Assembly (NCBI GenBank): GCA_019614645.1 | Contig: JABWDB010000008.1 | Span: forward strand, 7,192,001-7,256,000 | Source of the DNA: Stratiolaelaps scimitus | Taxonomy: Eukaryota > Arthropoda > Arachnida > Mesostigmata > Laelapidae | Direction: 5' to 3' | Length of the DNA stretch: 64,000 bases | Notes under the pieces: generated by a model | Told to the model about the DNA's origin: nothing | What the model saw: the letters and a program-made list of their open reading frames with translations, nothing else | Databases searched by the model: none | In this document: positions 49,771 through 61,198 of the stretch, in pieces | How the letters are laid out: each line of letters opens with the position of its first letter | Numbering within the stretch: the first letter of the stretch is position 1 | Made by a program: the position numbers and the translations under genes

Positions 49771-50985
49771 ATGATGCTCTCCATTGGGCCGATGTGTGTG
49801 CTCTTCCTTGCCAGTGTGCTAGTCTGCACCGAGGGATGGTTTCAAACCAAGCGAAAATGGGAGGCTAACCCGTTCAAATGTGACAAGGGACGAATTGGCA
49901 TAGATCGTCTGGCCAAACTCTGTGATGGGACGGTAGACTGCCCATGGTACAGATGGGATGAGGAAGATTGTTGGCAGTGTCGGACACGGTGCAACGATAT
50001 GAGCTGCATAGATCCGTCCCTTATATGCAATGGTAACGTCGATTGCCGAGACTATTCGGACGAAGTCGGCTGCACGAGGGAGACCTATGGTGGCAGTTGT
50101 AGAAAGCCGTGCGTTCGAGGATGGTGCGCCTTTCGAAACGACAAGGCGGTATGTCTGTGTCCGCAAGGCTTCTCCGGCGAATTCTGTGAGTGCAACTCCA
50201 TGATGACCGATCGGATACTGCCGGGCCGGGACAGCCGCCGGGGACACTATTGTGGCTCCACGCTCAACCCAGCATCCACCTTTTGTGACGGCCATTTCGA
50301 CTGCAGCGACCGTGATGACGAAAAGAATTGCATGTGGTCTGATTACCATCGGAGCTATCCCTCCGTAACAAATCTCGAGGAACTATGCAAGATGCCTTGT
50401 CAGCCTAACGGCGAATGTCGCTTTGAATCTTCTGGCCGAGCGCATTGTTTCTGCAATGACCAGTTCACCGGGACCTTCTGCGATCAAAGCCTATCCACGA
50501 CGACAACAACAACAACGACCACGACGACGACAACAACAACGACCACAACAACGACCGAACCGCCGTCAACGCCGCTATCGGAAAATATCACGAACAGTAG
50601 CGAATTTTATACTGACCTAATCCCGCTCAACGATGAACTAATAGCGAACCGCACCTTCAATGAATCGACCAGTATCTCCACCGATGATCGACTACAGACG
50701 AAGTGCTCAAGCGGATCGGACGAACAGGTGCTAATATACGTGATTTTCGTACTTACCCTAGCCATCGCGCTTTGTGTATCCGTATGCCTGTTCATGACGG
50801 CGCTCAAGAGGTTTAGTCAGTATCGTGCGCAACGCAAACGAGCGGCAGGGTCTCCGTTCGACGATGGATGTACTTCGCTGTCAGCACTATCCAGACGGGC
50901 CGGCGGAAAACAAGATGAACAAGGCATTGACTCAGCTAGCAAAGGCGACAGGGCTACGGAGAACATCTACTCGACGGTACAGTGA
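49771..50985 (+). CDS. LDLa/EGF type I membrane protein with poly-Thr stalk
   Basis: One uninterrupted exon encodes 404 residues from ATG 49,771 (a second ATG follows immediately). Signal peptide about 1-22. LDL-receptor class A-like modules end with acidic clusters DEEDC (about 36-67), SDEVGC (about 70-101) and DRDDEKNC (about 158-187). They alternate with EGF-like modules (about 109-139 and 206-237) that end in the Gly-Phe-x-Gly-x-Phe-Cys type. Then come exactly 20 Thr codons (243-262), a stalk with sequons NIT, NSS, NRT and NES, a 26-residue transmembrane helix (about 320-345), a basic stop-transfer and a cytoplasmic tail of about 59 residues ending ENIYSTVQ. Calcium-dependent ligand binding is the known role of LDLa modules. 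The ligand here is unknown. Absence of introns is unusual for such modular proteins and may mean retroposition. Confidence 0.9.
   Translation: MMLSIGPMCVLFLASVLVCTEGWFQTKRKWEANPFKCDKGRIGIDRLAKLCDGTVDCPWYRWDEEDCWQCRTRCNDMSCIDPSLICNGNVDCRDYSDEVGCTRETYGGSCRKPCVRGWCAFRNDKAVCLCPQGFSGEFCECNSMMTDRILPGRDSRRGHYCGSTLNPASTFCDGHFDCSDRDDEKNCMWSDYHRSYPSVTNLEELCKMPCQPNGECRFESSGRAHCFCNDQFTGTFCDQSLSTTTTTTTTTTTTTTTTTTTTEPPSTPLSENITNSSEFYTDLIPLNDELIANRTFNESTSISTDDRLQTKCSSGSDEQVLIYVIFVLTLAIALCVSVCLFMTALKRFSQYRAQRKRAAGSPFDDGCTSLSALSRRAGGKQDEQGIDSASKGDRATENIYSTVQ
50497..50556 (+). repeat. (ACN)n triplet microsatellite coding poly-Thr
   Basis: Twenty consecutive Thr codons built from ACA, ACG and ACC lie inside the LDLa/EGF gene. 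The mixture of codons argues that the tract is old and kept at protein level, not a fresh slippage expansion. Confidence 0.9.
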
Positions 50986-51248
50986 TAAGGCAAATGGTCG
51001 CCGTTCCGAGGATCTCAATTGTTGACCGTTTTTGTCGCATTGCCACTTTGGTGATGATAGTATTGTAGTAATAATAGCAACACGAGATACGTCAAGAACA
51101 CTTGAACTTCACGGTTCAACTGTTCAATGCTTAAATACAGTATTGTTCGTAGATACCGTCTCGACACTATGCCAACGTGTAATAGATACGTATCCCTCAA
51201 GACAAGGCGACAACTTTAACATAGATACGTATAAATATATAATGTATG

Positions 51249-51252
<4 letters not shown>

Positions 51253-51294
<42 letters not shown>
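51253..51294. repeat. (AT)n microsatellite
   Basis: AT tract in the presumed 3' untranslated region of the LDLa/EGF gene. Confidence 0.95.
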
Positions 51295-51296
<2 letters not shown>

Positions 51297-51459
51297 GCGA
51301 CTTTTGAATTGAATTAGGCGCCATCAGCAACTATTTGGTGCAGGTGATGATTATGGTGAATTATTGTTATCGAGAGATATATATGTGAACAGTGTGAAAT
51401 ATGTTGTCGGATTCATAGTAGAACATTCATTGAATTATTATTGCCAACGTTGAGGTCAC

Positions 51460-51465
51460 AATAAA
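51460..51465 (+). terminator. Candidate poly(A) signal, LDLa/EGF gene
   Basis: AATAAA about 475 bases after the stop codon of the LDLa/EGF gene. No earlier canonical signal on this strand was noticed. Confidence 0.5.
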
Positions 51466-52744
51466 GTTACGTTCCCACGTGAGCAAGGGTGATCAACACT
51501 GCAGCTGTGAGTGCATTTACTGTGTTCATAGGTTCTGTACATCGAACGTGTTTCGTTCGAAAATAGTCTCCTTTATTTTCACAGTTCTATAACAATAATA
51601 ATAAGAAGAAGAAGAACACCTTGTCAAACAATTCGTGACAAGTATTACCAACTGGTGCATCCCTGTAAGGTGGTTAGACTTTAACCTATTGCTGTTGTCA
51701 ACCTGAACGCTTAAGCTTCTGTTTATAGCTTCTTCCATCTGTGGTAAGGCTCAGTTCATCGTTGTAACGTATACTCGAGGGCCTGCGTGTCAGGAAAGAC
51801 GGCTCATTGTAATGTTGTACCAAAATAGGGACTATTCATACGGTTCTTCCCATATTTTGTTCTTATCGGTCTGCCGCTCATGCTGGACTTATTTGGGATT
51901 TCCCCAAAAGACCCGTGTGACGGCAGAGTAATGAAATGTATACATATCCCAGCAAACCACGAGCCCTTTAGATCTCACCAGCAATCACGGCGCTACTGTT
52001 CGTGATTTGTGTCATGACTGCGCATTAGTTACTCTGCTCAGCGTGAACACTTAAGCGTGATGATGTTCTATGTGATCCCGGTTAAAAATGCACAAAATAT
52101 GTTTAGGCTCAAGTGCGGCTCTGAAGAACATTCGCACCTATGGATACATCACTAACAAATTTTCACTGAACTATAAGATAAGCATATGCTTAAACAGTGA
52201 CTAAGAGACACAATGATTCGACTCACGGGTTCGACTGGACTCAGACTTATTGGAGTTGTCGACGAACCCGAATCGTCATTCAGTGTTTTTTTTGCTGAAC
52301 CGAACCTGGAGTCTTGGGCATGGTGCATATGGTCAACAAAATTTGACTGACGTTGTTTACGTTATCGAAAAATATCTATCGTTTTATGTATTAGTGCTAC
52401 AGATATAGATATATATATATATATATATATGACGGAATCATTTTCCAATATCTCACGTATTATGACACAGATTAACGATATCGGGACTAGCCAGTGATAT
52501 TCATATGATCTAGCTCCTATCACCCCACACAAGCCGTGGGAATCCAACAGCAGTATATGTACGCTTATTATAGAGAACTATTATTTATAACTGACGAAGT
52601 ATCACTCACTGTACTCGAAGATTACGGAACGTGCTTCGATTTATCGTCATAGTGTCTGCACACAAATGAATACTCATTATTTTCTCAGAACCACTTCGGC
52701 TTCCACAGCCATTGTAAAACTACCCTCCAGATAGTACGGCTCTC

Positions 52745-53035
52745 TGAATATCTATGCAGAGCAAAAGACTCTGGTCAGCACTTGCTGATAGTCCTGCTCG
52801 ACTTGCGTTAGGCTTTTGACCCTATCAGCCCCGTTATTCCCTTCAAGAAACTCCGCTCTTTTAACGTCTCGGAAGACGCCGCTAACGTTATACAGTCTTT
52901 AATGTCGTATTGTAGTCAGCGCGTCTTCATGTCCAGCGTGCTGTCTTCGAGTAAACAAATTAGCTTAGGTGTCCCCAGGGAAGACTTCTGGGCCCCACAC
53001 TTATAAATATATATAAATCAATGATGTAGCCAATG
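52745..53035 (+). pseudogene. LINE reverse transcriptase fragment (decayed)
   Basis: The plus strand still reads a run of non-LTR reverse transcriptase motifs: VLLDLR then stop then AFD, the K-KLRSF-VSEDA-NVIQS stretch, SQRVF, SVLSSSKQIS-GVP, and after a frameshift an INDVAN-like block. These correspond to the finger/palm part of the domain, ahead of the catalytic YADD box, which I do not see. At least two in-frame stops (TAG near 52,808 and TAA near 53,003) and one or more indels make it a dead fragment. The clade (Jockey, CR1 or related) is not resolved. Confidence 0.8.
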
Positions 53036-53458
53036 AAAAAACATCTCCTCCTCCAATAATCTCACTAGTACCTTATACGTTTACTTATATATATTCAATA
53101 TCCAATTTAGTCTATACTAATGACGTCCCCGAATACCGTTGCAACACGTGTTTATTTGCTCATATAAGTTACTATGTTCTTATATATATTCTTATTATAT
53201 ATGTTCGATATATTCTTAGAGGTATATCTCAATTGCAGCCCCAAATGGAAGAGACGCTTTCATCGTGGTGTTTTCCAGACAGCCTGTATCAAATTCGCAT
53301 TTCGCCCCTGACATAGCATCGACAATACTTTAGGCAAACAATGCCCGTGCCGCTCGTCATTCCCAATGTTCGCGGACCTACTTTAGTGGACATGAAAAAA
53401 GCGACGGAGCGAGCCGCAATACGTTTCCTTGTCTATGAAAGATAAAAATGAAAGCTAA

Positions 53459-53600
53459 AGGTTTATTGGTTGATTAAAGGAAGTGAAATGTTTTACAATG
53501 CCTAGGCTCTCCTATTGTAGGTTCCCAGGTCGCCGGACTCGAACCTGCGGCCTCCGACTTCATACAGTCAGATACTTAGCTTTAATGTACGAAGCAAATA
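53459..53600 (-). mobile_element. tRNA-derived SINE
   Basis: On the minus strand there is a good polymerase III B box GGTTCGAGTCC (complement of 53,535-53,545). An A-box-like AAGCTAAGTAT (about 53,572-53,583) precedes it at tRNA-like spacing. Downstream the unit continues through TGTAAAACATTTCACTTCC to a CAATAAACC end. That 3' part is shared with fragments at 8,371-8,410 and more loosely with 8,196, 44,690 and 58,975, so this is a repeat family, not a single tRNA pseudogene. Confidence 0.7.
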
Positions 53601-54780
53601 TGGCTGCTGACAGCAGCACGAGTTCGAGTGGCGTGCACAGATAAAATGCCAACCTTTTTTACTATATTATAGGTCGTTACGAGAATTTGCTACTAGGCGT
53701 AATTGTTGCGACGATGTTGCAATTATAACACCTCTAATTACAGCAGATGCTAGACTGGCCATTTCGAGGTCGTATATACGACAGTAAGATGCCAATTCAA
53801 TAAGTGTCCAACTCGACATGTGAACATATGGCTGCCCTTTTCGGCACGAACGATGACTGCAGGCTTGATCACAAAGCCAGTTCTACTGGTATTGGTATGA
53901 CTCAGTTCAGGCGGATCGTCAAACATAGATTCATCGCGTAATGTCAGATTCGAAAGAGATTCAGATCGGCTTTCTTCAACTGGACGGGTAAATCTTCGTT
54001 GCATCTCCGTGAGCAATTACCCCGTATCTGGCTTTTATTTCACGATGAGATAGCTATTCAAATATTGCTAATAAGATTTTTATGTGACTGCTTCTTTACT
54101 CTGTATTTCAAAGACCCCTGTCTCTCTCTCTTTCTCTCTATCTCTGATACGTACAGACCGGCTCTCTCACTACACTGGAACGACGTTATTCATTAATTCA
54201 TTGTAACAGTCGCTTTGTTGTGTAGCTGGCTTTCAGCTATTTTCCTATAGACTCTCGAAACGAATCAAAGATTTAGAACCAGCTGTAAGGAGAATGGTGT
54301 ATGTTTTGAACATTTCAAGACCACTCGATTGTGTTAGTGCATCTCAAACACTATAATAACTATACAGATCGATCTACGGTTGTATCGTCATAATGATAGT
54401 TCCAGTAGGCGCTTCAGGCCCTGTGGCTATCGGCCCCGTTAGCGGTACCAACTTTGGTTGCCTAAACGATAAGACAAACCGAACCATAACCACCATTTCG
54501 GCCTGTCAAACACTTGTCCTATTTGAGCCAGTGTGTATCTGTAAATTATTCAATTCCAAGGCGAAATCAAGCCACTGCTGCTCGATTGGCTCAAGCTGAC
54601 AGAAAGCACTATAGGGCGCAAGAAGCAATATCCGTTGAAATCTCCCTAATCCTAGCTTGAATGTTACCGCATGAATTCATTCCCACGCTTCCATAACAGA
54701 GAGCTGGTACATTCTTAGAAGGCGAGCCGTCTACGAGCGCCCGTTCCGGAAAAAGTCAGGCAAACCGTGTAAGGTCGCAT

Positions 54781-54802
54781 TATAAAAACAACTGTCGTCA
54801 GT
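54781..54802 (+). promoter_or_regulatory. Possible core promoter, allergen-like gene 2
   Basis: TATAAAA at 54,781-54,787 is followed by an initiator TCAGT at 54,798-54,802, about 80 bases before the ATG. The TATA to initiator spacing of about 19 bases is shorter than the usual 25-30, so only one of the two may be real. Confidence 0.35.
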
Positions 54803-54881
54803 GCTAGCCGAATACTTACGACACTTAGTTTCAGGCTCTGTGATGACGAGTCAGACATTCGTACGAGCGAAAACATTCACC

Positions 54882-57485
54882 ATGTTTCCATTGATCGCAA
54901 TTTGCGCAATTTCGCTTTTGGCGGCTGGCGTCAGGGCGCAAAATCGAGTTGTAACGGGTAAGTCATCATTAAGGCTTCCTAATATTGTAGTAATAGACAA
55001 TAATAATAATGCTTCTTTTTTTATTTATTTATCTTTTTTACTCTCCTCATTGTTTCGAACGCCGTTCGAAACAGAAGTTGTATTTCTTTCTCATTTTTTT
55101 GGATCATTTATCTCCCGGTGCCAACATTGTACGGATTACTAATATTACGACGATTGGATTTTCCTTAATAGATTTTCCGTTGTAGCTTTTATGAGGAGTT
55201 TTGAAATAACAACGACAATAGTGTACACAAAAATAGTCCCGGCGAAGTGGGCGCTATCAATACTCTGTCTGAAGTCCGAACGTACCGTTCTAGTCTAAAT
55301 TATTTTCGTCAATAGAAACCAGTGATGATACAGATAGTGTGGATAGCCGCCGACAAACACGCATATAACTCTCACGTTGAACATTATATGGGATAATTAT
55401 CCGTAAGAGAATTGCGAAATTCAAAGTAAACTCAATGCGAAACACAGCGCCTCAGCTTAGAGAACCTAGAAAAACTAGCCACCATTGAGACTGGAGTGTC
55501 TTGGAATGCCGGAGCTAATCTGGCCAGTAGAATCGCCTCCAAATAAGCCAATCTCAGCCTTATAGCAACGGTATTATTATTATTATTAAATAGCACATGA
55601 TAACATATGCATTTATTGAGTGTTAATTAAATTGCAATTGAAATCTATGGACTCCCCCAAGGCGCCATCTTTATTATTATTTAAAAGAATATAGCACATA
55701 TGGGTTAACTTCACAGGAGGTAATGACCTGTTCGACCTAATCGCGGAGCAGCTCCGAGAGTCGGACGCGGTGAAAGTGTTGCCCCTTGACGACATGCGAT
55801 TCGGATTCGAAAAAAAGGTTAGGAGCAGAAAAAGTAAGAAATTCATTAATGCATTCCTTATAGGCATTCTACGTAACTACAGTATAATTTACAATAATAT
55901 ATGATTCAGACGCGACTCTCGAATGACAATAACAATTCCAAAAACGCGGAGTCAAGCGAACAAACCAACAAACTGATAAGTCCCGAAGGTATAATCCATC
56001 ATTGTGTACGTCTATACGTGTGATCTAGCATATGCCACTGTATTGTTTGCACAGATTGGTCCAATCGTATTTCACGGCGAGGCAAAACTTCACGATGGCG
56101 TTGTCACAGGCTTAGACACCATACAGAGAATCGGTAAGTAGTCTGACCAACATGTGTGGTGAATTCACATCTATCATGAGGCAGGCAGCTTCTTGCGACG
56201 GGGATCTAGTAAGCTTCAAATGATGCGGCTACCGTTTGCGCCAACCTTCCTTGACGAAGGCGGCTCGATAAATAGCCGATGGGGAGAAAGGATTTGGTAC
56301 CGTGATCTCTCTTGATTTGAATGGCTTCTAGCAGTCGCGAGGACCCGAAGTCGGGAAGCAGCACGCAGTGGCCTGGCAGGCCAAGGAGCACCTGTGTGAA
56401 GTGCAGGCTCGCGTGCATATCTTATCCATAATTCAGTTGTTTATAGTCACTGGGGGCACTCTATCAATACGCGTCTAGCCGTCTGGTGTTTGAGGAGAGC
56501 CCACACTTCTCTCTTGTATTCGAGCAAATGGAACAGTTCTTGAAACAATCTTGGATGTGAGAACCGCGTATATTCTCGATCCATCATAGTATGGGCTGAG
56601 GACAAATTATAAGAGCAAGGCCTACTGCCCCATATAGTTACTATTGTGTACTTAATCTCCGTAAGAGATGCTAAAATCGTTATGGTGAACACGATGCTAT
56701 GCACAGGAAACGCTTCCGTCGATATCTTCGACGACACATCGGTGAAGATCAAGTGCGGGCTTGGGATGGGCGCAGTAGAGTTCACCTACCGAGGAACAGT
56801 GACCTTCATGGACTTCGGTCCTTCGATTAAAATGAACTCGCACACTGGCTACATTACCGTCGATGCACAACTTGACCGTGATGTCTTTGGTGGCGTCAAA
56901 GTGAGAAACTTCAAGATCAGGTACGTGGGCGTATCTTTCTGACATTTTGTATCGAAACCCCGTATTGCGCCTCGCTTCTTTCCGACACATCCTCAAAATT
57001 AGACCCCCCCCCGCGCTTGCCTTATCCACTCAGAACTGGAGCCGTAACCTGCCTCTTTAAGTCCTTATTTTCGCCTATACAATCATTAGTATTTCATATC
57101 AATTAGTCAGTTCATCGCTGAAAGGAAGTTGACCGCTGCCACACATTAGGTGAAATCTGGATTGCTCATCTTGTGTAGATATTTATTCATGAGGGCGGAA
57201 AAGGGCAACATGGTGCTTGATGATCAGTTGTATTAATGTGGCGATTTGAAAACTAATTGTTGCTAATTGTTCTGTTACATTGATGTTCTTCGCAGAGAGT
57301 TTGAGCAGCTGCAGGTGAAATTCTCAGGCCTCGGCCCTATCACTTGGGTAGGCAATCTGCTAATTGCACCAGTTGTGCGACTACTTTCTCCAGTAATTAA
57401 GAAAGTCGTCGAAATTACAGTACGAGGCGTCATTGAGACCAAGCTGCCAGCCATGTTGGATGGAGTTGACCTGAACCTCGAGTAA
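54882..57485 (+). CDS. Group 7 mite-allergen-like secreted protein, paralog 2
   Basis: Five exons, 54,882-54,957, 55,717-55,817, 56,055-56,133, 56,707-56,920 and 57,296-57,485, with the same intron phases (1, 0, 1, 2) as paralog 1, give 219 residues. Signal peptide about 1-19, cut near GVRA. The shared blocks are FGFEKKIG, FHGEAKLHDGVVTGLDT, KIKCGLGMGAVEFTYRGTVT and the carboxyl-terminal helix LSPVIKKVVEITVRGVIETK. The lone Cys is conserved. The mature amino terminus is one residue longer and the QVNFSG sequon of paralog 1 is KFSG here. Introns are up to three times longer than in paralog 1. The same lipid-binding super-roll fold is expected from the family. The differences suggest diverged rather than redundant copies. 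Confidence 0.92.
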
Positions 57486-57660
57486 TCGAAACGCAACGAG
57501 GCGTTCATACATACAGAGCATTTAACCCGAAGTGATTCAGTCTGGGACGTAGCGTTATTGCGGGCCATTTAACGCTAATGCTAATTATAATAGCTCGCTA
57601 GCAGCGCTCATCTTGATAAACGATATGTAAAAGAAGGTGCAATTCGACTAATACAAAAAA

Positions 57661-57666
57661 AATAAA
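57661..57666 (+). terminator. Poly(A) signal, allergen-like gene 2
   Basis: AATAAA about 175 bases after the stop codon at 57,485, preceded by an A-rich run. Confidence 0.6.
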
Positions 57667-57870
57667 TATTCTCTTAATTTTTGGGCCGTTATGAACGTGA
57701 CAACATGAATCCTCGTCCTGATAACGCCCTTCAATAGTCTCCGAGTGGTAAACACGGGGACAGGCCACGAGGGTGCTTCGACATTTTCATGCAAAATGGG
57801 CACTCTCCTGCCGGTGGTTCCTGTTAATAGATCAAGAAAAACAAATACAAATCATTATATTATTTAAGGA

Positions 57871-57876
57871 TTTATT
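57871..57876 (-). terminator. Poly(A) signal, minus-strand class A GPCR
   Basis: AATAAA on the minus strand about 50 bases beyond the receptor's stop codon. With the plus-strand signal at 57,661, it makes a tight convergent gene pair. Confidence 0.6.
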
Positions 57877-57922
57877 TTGAAAGAGGCTACCAACTACAAT
57901 TGTCGTATTATACAGCCATAGC

Positions 57923-60900
57923 CTATGCGTCGGGAATCGCTTCAGCGTGTTTGTCCGCAGGCGGATCCTCTGATCCAAGTCTCGTCTGTTCTCCACCGTT
58001 GTTCGGGACGCGTGTGTCTGCTGACGCTCTCGCTGGCTGCTCTGTCCCAGGGTCTTTGTCTTGTATCGTGTCCTCGGACGTAACTGAAAACGCCGTCGTC
58101 ATTTCGGTGACGGTTACAGCTGCGTTCCAGTCACCTCCGTGGCCTGCGTGACGCGAGCCGCCGTGACGACAGTACCTTCGAGGGCCCAAGTGACGGCGGC
58201 GGTTTAGACAGCGCCTGCTTGTATCGAATCACAATAGGCTATCATAGTTAGCTGTTTTGGACCTAATCAGGCACAACTGAAAAGTGGTACAGATGATGTC
58301 ACAAGGGCCTACTCCATTTACCCGAAGATTTCATGGTGCAATTCACCTGAATGTTCAATGTCTGCTACTGATTCACGTGGTAGTTTAACGGTACTCCAGG
58401 GTATATGTTTCAGTGGTCGTTGTATCGACGATGTCAATGGGCAAACCGGTACAGGTTATGCGAACCCTGAGTGCGCTCACTCTTTATATCCTAAATTCGG
58501 ATCCGTACTATGATTCATTAGTTGCATTGATGAAGTATAGATATATTATATTACGATAGCTGAACAAAACGCAAAAGCTCCCAATGCTGTCATATATATA
58601 TATATATAGTTAGGTTTCACAATTATCGCCATATTGAGATCAATAAGTTACGACTAAAACCAGTAGCTGGTAAGAAGAGCCAAGTGGCAATAATTACCTG
58701 AGCGCTTTCCGAAAGTTCTCGCTAATGGAGTAATATAGGAGAGGATGTAGTACAACAGGCAGCAAAAGCAGTGTCTCTGATAAGCGCTGTAGTAACTCGT
58801 GAGCGCCAAGGATTTCGGCCACCTTGGAGCGACCAGAAACAGCAATCGAAGTTAAATCATTAAATACAGATACATTTCATTGATGTGTCATCAGTCCCAC
58901 AAGTCACTTGCATAGTAGTGCTGTCGATAGTAACGAGTACTTTTTCGATTTCAATTCTACTCTCGATAGTTCAATACAAATACGTTTTTATTGAAGGGAA
59001 TTACAATCGCAGCTGACGCCGTGGTACGGGAGCGGGCCGCGCCTGCAACCTTCCGTATCCTCTGAGAGCAGACGTCTACGAATATGTCGATATATCGAGG
59101 AGTGATCTCGATCCGATATCTCACATTTCATGGTTACACGTGCATTATTCTATACACTATAGCTCACACAGCTGTCCACAGACGTTTGTGTTCATAGTAT
59201 CTCACTAAGCTAGGTATGATACATAATATACTCTGAGCGCTTGGACGATCGGTCCCTTCGTACCTTGCGTGGAGCGGTGCAGATGGCGTACGACGTGATG
59301 AGCAGGACAACGAGAAGAACAATTTTGTTCATCGTTCGGGTCGACGACTTTGCCGGAGTCGAGCGCAGCCGCACCATAAGGGCAATGCACAACGCCGACA
59401 GAACGATCAACGGGATGAAGTATACCGCGAACGACGCCAATCTAATGAACGGTCCCATTTGATTTATTGTGGCAGCTAACGTGTGCTTTTGGCTCAGTAA
59501 GGCCTGAGTATAGCAAGTGACCCCTCTTACAACTCAGTCAGCAATCTCGACTATGCTCTTGCAGCTACTCGCTAGCGTTGAAGTTGTCATTCGGTATATC
59601 CAAGACGAAGGAAAGGTATAGAACGAGCATATGCATTGGCGAGACTTTACCACCTTGACACGATCGAGTGGATTTCGTGTCGAAACAAGGGTATGTGTAT
59701 GTGCGAGCCTTTGCGGCAATCATTTCAGCGTTGTCTTGTCAGTGATCGTCGAGGCCGACTGAATCTAGACGGTGTTTTCAATAAGTCCAGAAGGTCCACG
59801 TAGGATCCTGCCAGGAAACGTGCTCATGAAACGAGCTTCATTACGATACTCTCAACTGAATCGATAATTATTTTTAACTCTCAATGAACAGTTAGTAATA
59901 ATATAGTGGGCAATCGGTCAACGAAAGCGGCACGCGGTGATGAAATTTCGACAAGACATATTCTAAATATTCATGCTAGTCAGAGATCTGTCGAATTAGA
60001 GTGAGAGTATAAGCAGTACCTCCATCCGAGCCCGTTGAGACGATACACGCAGTCTCGATGGAGCAAACCGTCGCTTCTCGGCACTAAGAGATAGTAACTC
60101 TGCGCCAATGGCGAGAGAGCGCACACCGTCAAAGTGGCCAACGATGGATGTCTAATTGGAAGTCACACAGATTAGTAGAAAGCACAAAATGACGTTTTAG
60201 GAAAATGGCCTATTTTTTAGTGTCTGAACTCCTAGCAATGAAGGTGAATGTAGGTTATGCGCTCTTTACAGGCGGAGTCTTTGCCACTGTGAATGATCGG
60301 CCGATCCTATATTATTTATACCATATATATATATACAACAGATGAAACAGTAGTTAACTAGAGACGCATAAACGCCGTTGACAGGAAATGCATCCTGTAA
60401 AAGATAGCGTGAGGGACTAATCAAGGCCGAAGATTTGGGTTGTGTCTATGGGTAGCTACTCGCAAAATCAAAATCCATAGCACTAGTCGAACCTCTTAAG
60501 CAGCATCGTGTGGGGGCTTCTGGGGAAGAGGATTGTCATCGCACGGTCCACGGTCATAATCCACAGAATGCCAAATGTGGCACATACGAAGACTCCACGC
60601 GTGAAATGGAGCAAGGGGCAGACGGCTGCGTAGGCTAGACGATATTCTAATAGGTTCTGCTGATCAATCTCGTCGATACGATCGTCTGCACATAACATAA
60701 ATATGCAAGGTCATCCAATGGTCATAAAGCTACTGAAGACTAGCAAAGCCTTTCAGGGCGATGACAATAATCAAAATGACTGCACTCGAACAAACACTAA
60801 CTTCATCGAATTCGATCACTCTGCTAAACTGCCACAATATCAAATATATTTACTTCACTAATGGTTGTTCATTTCATGCGGGGTAAAATGCCGAAATGCT

Positions 60901-61198
60901 GTAGAACACCTAAAAGGAGGAATTGTACAGTAAGATACGTACGCGTCCAGGCAATCCAATCATAGGTAATGAGCGTTCCGAGAGCAATCGAGGTTATGAC
61001 GTGAAGCACGAATAGATTTCGCACCAGTGTGTTGACGGTCGATCGAAGCAGTTTTGGGACCTCGCAAAACACTAGAAGTGATCCCAGATTGAGGATCAAG
61101 CCTCCGGCCAACAGCAGCATCGTGAACGATGTTAGGCCATGACTAAAAAATGGGTCCGGAAACGAAGATGCAGCGAGGAACAATTGAGCTGAATCCAT
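57923..61198 (-). CDS. Rhodopsin-like (class A) orphan GPCR
   Basis: Six exons on the minus strand, 61,198-60,943, 60,685-60,493, 60,151-60,020, 59,492-59,264, 58,822-58,698 and 58,214-57,923, join in phases 1, 2, 2, 0, 2 to give 408 residues with all phases closing. All seven helices are visible. Class A landmarks: a TM3 Cys (AAVCPLL) exactly 25 residues before DRA at the end of TM3, a loop-2 Cys (HRDCVY) to pair with it, a TM6 Pro in ICTAP, TM7 HPLLYY in place of NPxxY, and helix 8 ENFRKALRRC with a palmitoylatable Cys. The Asp expected in TM2 and the Trp of TM4 are absent. The organisation resembles peptide receptors, but the ligand is unknown. The start of exon 4 is the least certain boundary. 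Confidence 0.88.
58950..59005 (-). repeat. Retroposon tail fragment in GPCR intron
   Basis: TTTTTATTGAAGGGAATTACAA preceded by TTTCAATT-rich sequence resembles the tails at 8,196 and 44,690. It lies in the intron between exons 4 and 5 of the class A GPCR. The match is short, so assignment is tentative. Confidence 0.35.

Larger units (their letters stand above)
51466..54780. other. Repeat-rich intergenic stretch
   Basis: No intact gene. It contains a decayed LINE reverse transcriptase (52,745-53,035), a tRNA-derived SINE (53,459-53,600), an (AT)n tract (52,404-52,430) and a CT-rich run (54,118-54,143). Short ORFs here have no recognisable domain. Confidence 0.65.
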
